A stretch of 64,000 nt of DNA from JAYREN01 sp963663375. GTDB taxonomy: Bacteria; Acidobacteriota; Holophagae; Holophagales; Holophagaceae. A program made the position numbers and the translations under genes. The stretch is taken from the NCBI GenBank assembly GCA_963663375.1, contig OY760195.1, forward strand, positions 1,736,001 to 1,800,000. The letters are read 5' to 3'. Below the pieces are notes generated by a model, which searched no databases, was not told the DNA's origin, and worked only from the letters and a program-made list of their open reading frames with translations. Every line of letters starts with the position of its first letter. Within the stretch, counting starts at the first letter, position 1. Positions 59,685 through 64,000 of the stretch are shown piece after piece.

Positions 59685-60257
59685 CTACTCGGCCTTCACC
59701 GGAAACGAGGCCTGCCCTCGGGCCTTGAGCTTGGCCGCGACGGCCTCCATCTCGGCTCGCGTTCCGCCCTTGGCGAGGCGCACCTTGAACTGCCCCTTGC
59801 CCTTCACGATGGTGGGCGTGAAGCCCGAGGCCTTGGTCTTCTCGGCCACGCGCTTCGCCTCGGTTTCATCGGGGGTGGACACGAGTTGCAGGGTCCACTT
59901 CTCGTCGCCCTTGGATTCAGGCTTGGCTTCGGGTTTGGCACTCGCCTCGGGCTTCTTGGGCTCCACCTTGGGGGCGGGATCCTCCTTGGCCTCCGAGGGT
60001 TTGGGCGGGGCGTCAGTCTTGTGCGTCTTCTCGAATTCCCGGTTGTCCAGGAGCTTCAGCTGTTCGTCGATGGAGGCCGGAAGCTCGCCCAGCTCCTCGC
60101 CAGTCGTGCGAGCGCGAGCCTGATGCAGCGCGGCGCTCTGCTTGCCCACCTGCACACCCAGCACATAGGTCAGCGTGAGCAGCCCCACCCCCACGCCCGT
60201 CACCAGCAGGATGGTGGGACGGCTCAGGATGACGGTCTGGGCATCGCGGTCGGGCAT
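59685..60257 (-). CDS. SPOR-domain membrane protein
   Basis: 190 aa. A short cytoplasmic N-terminus and one helix (PTILLVTGVGVGLLTLTYVL) anchor it. A Lys/Glu/Pro-rich linker (about 70-120) leads to a C-terminal SPOR domain (WTLQLVSTPDETEAKRVAEK, ARGQASFPVKAE). SPOR domains bind glycan strands stripped of stem peptides at the division septum, so it is probably a septal cell-division accessory. It lies 36 bp after the ketosynthase operon on the same strand, possibly read through from it. Confidence 0.9.
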   Translation of the reverse strand: MPDRDAQTVILSRPTILLVTGVGVGLLTLTYVLGVQVGKQSAALHQARARTTGEELGELPASIDEQLKLLDNREFEKTHKTDAPPKPSEAKEDPAPKVEPKKPEASAKPEAKPESKGDEKWTLQLVSTPDETEAKRVAEKTKASGFTPTIVKGKGQFKVRLAKGGTRAEMEAVAAKLKARGQASFPVKAE

Positions 60258-60293
60258 GACTCTAGGCTAGCGCAGAAATCAAACGGCCCAGAC

Positions 60294-61355
60294 TCAGTCC
60301 TTCTCCACCCGCATCGCCACCTGGCTTCCGCTGCTGGCGGGGGCGGTGATGAGAGTGCGCCGGGAAGGGTCCAGCAGCGCGGCGGCCAGCAGTTGCCCGC
60401 CGCTGCCGCAGAATTCGCCCCACAGGAGCTTGGGGTACCGGGGTTCGGGCCACCCGTACGCCTTGCGCAGGGGGAGTTCCAGGTCATCCAGCATCCGATG
60501 GCCGTTGGCCCCGGCGATCCACCCCTCGAAGCCCCTTGGGCTGAGACTGGCCGCCGCCTCCCGCAGGGCCTTGGCGCGAGCGGGGAAATCGTTGGTGATG
60601 GCGGCACAGGAGGCGAAGCCGGTGATCGAGGCGCGGATCGGCGCCCCCCGGACCACGGCCCGATTGCGGGTCTCCAGCAGGAAGGCCTGGGCCCCTTCGC
60701 CCGGCAGGAAGCCCCCCATGGAACCCACCCTCGGCAGGTTCTTGCCCGCCGAAAGATGGGTGCGCTGGAGTAGCTCGGTGAGGAACGGAAAAAGCCCATC
60801 GGTGCCCACCACCAGGGCGGCATCCGCCATCCCCGAGCGCAGCCACCGAATGGCCTGATCCAGGGCCACCAGGGTGCTGTTCTCCCGGCCGATCTGGGTG
60901 ATGCTCGGGCCGCGGAACTTGAAGGCCGTGGAGAGATGGCCGCTGATGGAAACCGCCACGCAGTTGGGGAAGACCATGGGCGAGGCGCCCTCGGGCCCTC
61001 GGGCGAGATAGGGCCGCATGAAGACCTCGGCGGCTTCGCTGCCTCCGGCCATGGTGCCGGTGGCCATGGCCAGGCGATCCCCCAGGCGCTCGGGCTCCAG
61101 CCCCGCATCGTGGAAGGCCTCCCGGGCCGCCACCCAGGCGAAGCGGGTAGCACGATCCAGGCGCCGATTCACCATGGCGGGGATGATGCCTGCGCCACTG
61201 AAGGCGGTGCAAACCCCACCCAGGCCCGTTCCAAGGGATTCCGGCACGTCCGAAAAGCTGGGCTGCTGGGCATCCCAGGCGGCCTGGGCGGCCTTGATGC
61301 CATCGCCACAGGGCAGGACGAGCCCCAGGCCCGTGATGACGATCTCGGCCTTCAT
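60294..61355 (-). CDS. Ketosynthase-like protein lacking catalytic residues (chain-length-factor-like)
   Basis: 353 aa thiolase-fold protein of the FabB/FabF type (MKAEIVITGLGLVLPCGDGI, LAMATGTMAGG, FPNCVAVSISGHLSTAF). At the position of the nucleophilic cysteine, the sequence GPSITQIGRENSTLVAL has E158. The active-site histidine loops read GANGHRM and GEFCGSGGQLLAAAL instead of HxTxTxxND and GHTLGAAG. It therefore cannot condense by itself and is likely the non-catalytic partner of the upstream ketosynthase, as a chain-length factor. Its ATG overlaps that gene's stop by 4 bp. Confidence 0.85.
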   Translation of the reverse strand: MKAEIVITGLGLVLPCGDGIKAAQAAWDAQQPSFSDVPESLGTGLGGVCTAFSGAGIIPAMVNRRLDRATRFAWVAAREAFHDAGLEPERLGDRLAMATGTMAGGSEAAEVFMRPYLARGPEGASPMVFPNCVAVSISGHLSTAFKFRGPSITQIGRENSTLVALDQAIRWLRSGMADAALVVGTDGLFPFLTELLQRTHLSAGKNLPRVGSMGGFLPGEGAQAFLLETRNRAVVRGAPIRASITGFASCAAITNDFPARAKALREAAASLSPRGFEGWIAGANGHRMLDDLELPLRKAYGWPEPRYPKLLWGEFCGSGGQLLAAALLDPSRRTLITAPASSGSQVAMRVEKD

Positions 61356-62557
61356 CGGCCCTCCCAGCGCAACAGGGCCAGGCTGATGTTGTTGCCGCCG
61401 AAGGCGAAAGCATTCACCAGGGCCGCCCGCAGCTTGCGTTCCCTGGGCACGAGGGGCGTGCAGTCCAGATCACATTGGGGGTCGGGGTCTTCCAGGCGCA
61501 GGGTGGGGCTCACCACCTGGTCCCGCAGGGCCAGCAGGGCCACGGCGGCTCCCATGGAACCCGCGGCGGCGAGGGTATGACCGAACTGGCTCTTGCTGGA
61601 GGTCACGGAAACGCGGGCGCTGGCCTCGCCCAGGGCCCGCTTGATGGCCAGACACTCGGCCCCGTCATTGGCCGGGGTGGCCGTGGCGTGAGCGGAGACC
61701 AGATCGATCTCCTCCGGGCGCATCCGGGCCGTGGTCAGGGCCATGGCCATGGCCCGAGCTGCACCATAGCCCTCGGGGTGAGGGGCCGTGGGGTGATGGG
61801 CATCCATGCTGGCGCCATACCCCATCACCTCGCCCAGGATGAAGGCGCCTCGGGCCTGGGCGTGCTCAAGGGATTCCAGCAGGAAGTGCGCCGAGCCTTC
61901 GCCCAGATTCAGCCCGCCGCGATCCCGGCTAAAAGGTCGGCAAGGAGCAGTGTCCATGGCCTTCAGAGACGAAAAGCCCGCGAAGGTGGTGCGGCAGAGA
62001 CCCTCCACGCCGCCCGCCACGGCGAGATCCAGATCCCCGCAAGCGATCTGCTCCCAGGCCTGGCCCAGGGCCAGGAGGCTGCTGGAGCACGCATTCATGA
62101 TGGTGCTGCGGGGGCCCATGGCCAGGAATCGCTGGGCAAGGCTGTCGGTGATGACTACCGGGGTCTCCCACACCGGTTCCGAGGCCCGGCCACGGCCACC
62201 GGCGGCCCGCGCCAGCACGTAGCGTTCGGCCGAAGGCAGGCCCGAGGTCGCAGCGCCCTGGAACACCCCCCGACGACGGGGATCACCCCGTTCCAGGTCC
62301 AACCCTGCCTGGGTCAGACATTCCTCCAGGGCCAGCAGCGCCAGGCTCTCACAGAAGTTGGCCCGCCTACCCCCCGGGGCATCCTTGGGCAGGTCGATTT
62401 CGGCGGCGATCTGCACCTCTTCCCCCGGCATGGCCAGGTTGCGCAGGGGGCCCACGCCGCAATCCCCCGCCAGCACCCGAGCCCAGGTGGCCTCGGCATT
62501 GAGCCCCAGGCTGGATACCAGGCCGAGACCCGTGACGACGACTCGCTTCGGGCTCAT
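61352..62557 (-). CDS. Beta-ketoacyl-ACP synthase (FabF-like, catalytic)
   Basis: 401 aa condensing enzyme joining malonyl-ACP to an acyl primer. The triad is intact: C157 in NACSSSLLALG, H290 in SAHATATPANDGAE and H327 in KSQFGHTLAAAG (K322). FAFGGNNISLAL ends the family core. Both flanking genes overlap it by 4 bp. With ACP and dehydratase upstream and a KS-like partner downstream, it looks like the core of a specialised type II fatty-acid or polyene system rather than housekeeping FAS; no ketoreductase or enoyl reductase is in this cluster. Confidence 0.92.
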   Translation of the reverse strand: MSPKRVVVTGLGLVSSLGLNAEATWARVLAGDCGVGPLRNLAMPGEEVQIAAEIDLPKDAPGGRRANFCESLALLALEECLTQAGLDLERGDPRRRGVFQGAATSGLPSAERYVLARAAGGRGRASEPVWETPVVITDSLAQRFLAMGPRSTIMNACSSSLLALGQAWEQIACGDLDLAVAGGVEGLCRTTFAGFSSLKAMDTAPCRPFSRDRGGLNLGEGSAHFLLESLEHAQARGAFILGEVMGYGASMDAHHPTAPHPEGYGAARAMAMALTTARMRPEEIDLVSAHATATPANDGAECLAIKRALGEASARVSVTSSKSQFGHTLAAAGSMGAAVALLALRDQVVSPTLRLEDPDPQCDLDCTPLVPRERKLRAALVNAFAFGGNNISLALLRWEGR

Positions 62558-62982
62558 CGACCGAACTCCATGGGCGCGCCCTTCTTGAGCAGGAGCTTGG
62601 CGGTGCAGAGCACCCGGCCCTCGCAGGTGACCATGCCCTCGATGCGCTGCAGGCCACCGAAGGCGGCCTCGGCACGCACTTCCAGCCGTAGGCGGTCGCC
62701 CGGAAAGGCGGGGGCCTTGAAGCGGGCATCCACCACCTGGGCCAGGAAAACTGGGGTATTGCCATGGTTCTCAGTGTCGAGAAAGGCCCCGGTCTGGGCC
62801 AGCATCTCGATCATGAGCACCCCGGGCACCAGGGGGCGCCCAGGCATGTGGCCCTGCAGGTAGGGCTCACCCATGCTCACCAGTTTTTCGGCCACGGCCC
62901 GCACTCCGGGCTCACGCTCCAGCACCCGGTCCACGAAGAGGAACGGGAATCGATGCGGAAGCTGGCCCGTAACGGAATCCAT
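62554..62982 (-). CDS. 3-hydroxyacyl-ACP dehydratase (FabZ/FabA-like hotdog)
   Basis: 142 aa hotdog-fold dehydratase converting 3-hydroxyacyl-ACP to the 2-enoyl form. LPHRFPFLFVDRVLE opens the fold. The catalytic pair is H45 in GHMPGRPLVPGVLMIEMLAQ and E59, spaced as in FabZ. Length and order match FabZ, although MPGRP in place of FPGRP marks a divergent branch. The start overlaps the ACP stop by one base, and its stop overlaps the ketosynthase start by four, so it is the second gene of the four-gene unit. Confidence 0.9.
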   Translation of the reverse strand: MDSVTGQLPHRFPFLFVDRVLEREPGVRAVAEKLVSMGEPYLQGHMPGRPLVPGVLMIEMLAQTGAFLDTENHGNTPVFLAQVVDARFKAPAFPGDRLRLEVRAEAAFGGLQRIEGMVTCEGRVLCTAKLLLKKGAPMEFGR

Positions 62983-63239
62983 CAGGCCTGCTGGTGTTCT
63001 TGAATGAAGGCCGCGAGGGATTCCACGTTGCGGAAGGCCTTCATGCCAGCTGCCTCGTCCTCGATCTTCACGCCAAAGGTCTGTTCGACCCCCAGCACCA
63101 GCTCCAGGGCGTCGATGCTGTCGAGGCCAAGTCCATCCCCGAAGAGGGGCGCCTGGTCCTCGATGTCGGCGGCGGTCATGCCTTCCAGCTTCAAGCGCTG
63201 GACGATCATCTCTTTCACGGCTTGCTTCAGATCGGTCAT
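62982..63239 (-). CDS. Acyl carrier protein
   Basis: 85 aa acidic four-helix carrier, modified with phosphopantetheine at S41 in GDGLGLDSIDALELVL. It starts MTDLKQAVKEMIVQRLKLEG and ends FIQEHQQA. GGGG precedes the ATG, and it is the first gene of the ACP-dehydratase-KS-KS operon, divergent from nuoA across 133 bp. Its location away from the usual fabD-fabG-acpP order suggests a dedicated carrier for this cluster rather than the main fatty-acid ACP. Confidence 0.92.
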   Translation of the reverse strand: MTDLKQAVKEMIVQRLKLEGMTAADIEDQAPLFGDGLGLDSIDALELVLGVEQTFGVKIEDEAAGMKAFRNVESLAAFIQEHQQA

Positions 63240-63372
63240 GGATTCCCCTGGAACCCCAATTCTATCCCTTCCGCCGGTCCCTCGTCACGGACTGCCCTCC
63301 AGGGACACCCCAAAAGAAGCGGCTCCGCGGGGTGTATGATCCATCCCGGAGCCCGCTCCCCTGGATGTCCCC

Positions 63373-63756
63373 ATGCCGACCCCTGACACACCCTTTCTCC
63401 CCGCTCTCCTCCTGCTGCTGCTGGCCTTGCTAGTCGGCATAGGCATCCTCTGGGTCTCCGGCTGGCTCCTGCCCCGGTTCCTCAAGCCCAACAACCCTCG
63501 GACAGAGAAGCTCACTCCCTACGAATGTGGGGTGCCCATGTTCCAGGAGAACGCTCGGCGGCGCTACAGCGTCAAGTTCTACCTGGTGGCCGTGCTCTTC
63601 ATCCTCTTTGATGTGGAAGCGGCCTTCCTGCTGCCCTGGGCCGTGCAGTTCAAGAGCAACCTCGCCTCCTTTTGGGTGATGATCGCCTTCATGGCCACCC
63701 TGCTGGTGGGCTACATCTACGTCTGGGGCAAGGGTGCCCTCGAGTGGGAGCGCTGA
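63373..63756 (+). CDS. nuoA: NADH-quinone oxidoreductase subunit A
   Basis: 127 aa membrane subunit of respiratory complex I. Three helices: LPALLLLLLALLVGIGILWV, FYLVAVLFILFDVEAAFLLP and FWVMIAFMATLLVGYIYVWG. The family signature TPYECGVPMFQENARRRYSV and KFYLVAVLFILFDVEAAFL is intact, including the loop cysteine and the FDVE acidic residues. It is the first gene of a nuo operon reading out of the window, one base before nuoB. Confidence 0.95.
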   Translation: MPTPDTPFLPALLLLLLALLVGIGILWVSGWLLPRFLKPNNPRTEKLTPYECGVPMFQENARRRYSVKFYLVAVLFILFDVEAAFLLPWAVQFKSNLASFWVMIAFMATLLVGYIYVWGKGALEWER

Positions 63757-63757
63757 G

Positions 63758-64000
63758 ATGGCGGAACTGAGCATCGACGACGCGGTCCTCACTACCCGCC
63801 TGGACGCCATCATGAACTGGGGCCGCAAGAACAGCCTCTGGCCCCTGCCCTACGGCACCGCCTGCTGCGCCATCGAGTTCATGAGCATGATGTCCTGCAA
63901 GTACGACTTCAGCCGCTTCGGCGCCGAGGCCCTGCGCTTCAGTCCCCGCCAGTCGGACCTGCTGCTGGTGCTGGGTACCATCACCAACAAGCAGGCTCCC
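63758..64000 (+). CDS. nuoB: NADH-quinone oxidoreductase subunit B (partial, 3' end outside window)
   Basis: Complex I subunit holding cluster N2, next to the quinone site. The 81 visible residues begin MAELSIDDAVLTTRLDAIMN and contain the tandem cysteines C36-C37 in PYGTACCAIEFMSMM, then YDFSRFGAEALRFSPRQSDL and LLVLGTITNKQAP. The remaining cluster ligands lie beyond the right edge. The ATG follows the nuoA stop after one base, so the two are cotranslated. Confidence 0.95.
   Translation, partial: MAELSIDDAVLTTRLDAIMNWGRKNSLWPLPYGTACCAIEFMSMMSCKYDFSRFGAEALRFSPRQSDLLLVLGTITNKQAP

Overview
The window is GC-rich (roughly two thirds G+C by eye), gene-dense DNA from a Gram-negative bacterium. Outer-membrane evidence is KdsA (KDO synthesis), a TonB-dependent receptor, a TonB-like protein and RseP. 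NuoA/NuoB, a Ras-like MglA-type GTPase, many two-component proteins and the overall gene style suggest an Acidobacteriota member of the Holophagae (Geothrix-like). That assignment is inference; I could run no search. I see no rRNA, tRNA, CRISPR array, insertion sequence or prophage.

Layout. 1-5.2 kb: translation genes on the minus strand (rpsF partial, pth, rplY/ctc), then ppk1 and mrp on the plus strand. 5.3-13.8 kb: a TonB-dependent receptor with a clear intrinsic terminator, a beta-CASP metallo-hydrolase with a GT2 glycosyltransferase, an orphan response regulator with a CAP-domain secreted protein, and an unusual MglA GTPase-PAS-histidine kinase-receiver fusion. 13.9-18.2 kb: an envelope operon uppS-cdsA-dxr-rseP, preceded by a striking leader of short overlapping ORFs that repeat the start of uppS and carry hairpins. 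18.4-30 kb: a geranylgeranyl-reductase-like oxidoreductase, two tandem MFS paralogues, a periplasmic-propeller GGDEF protein, an SDR, two aminotransferases and an acyl-CoA dehydrogenase.

30-40.6 kb is the most coherent catabolic block. An overlapping operon encodes an Xaa-Pro peptidase, a glycyl-radical activase and a glycyl-radical enzyme carrying the catalytic signature of trans-4-hydroxy-L-proline dehydratase. Facing it are a secreted C69 dipeptidase, a GntR/FCD regulator and a large secreted C45-like/M1-like hybrid. Together they look like a locus for using proline- and hydroxyproline-rich (collagen-like) peptides.

41-60 kb: a WYL regulator, kdsA, an AsnC-EamA-ATP-grasp operon, ychF, dus, a secreted protein with two TonB C-terminal-like modules plus a secreted MEMO protein, a hybrid sensor kinase, a HEAT-repeat/beta-lactamase-fold hydrolase, a DUF3999/DUF2339 pair, an NFACT (RqcH-like) protein and a SPOR protein. 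60.3-63.2 kb: a tightly overlapping ACP-dehydratase-ketosynthase-ketosynthase(CLF-like) operon. 63.4-64 kb: the start of a nuo operon (nuoA, nuoB partial).

Several of the larger gene-free gaps contain dispersed intergenic inverted repeats of about four families (A: CATCACCGTTCATC-like; B: ACCACAGAG/CAGAGAAAAG-like; C: CGCGAATnnACGCGAAT-like, nested inside a B element; D: CACAAAGAACGCAAA-like).
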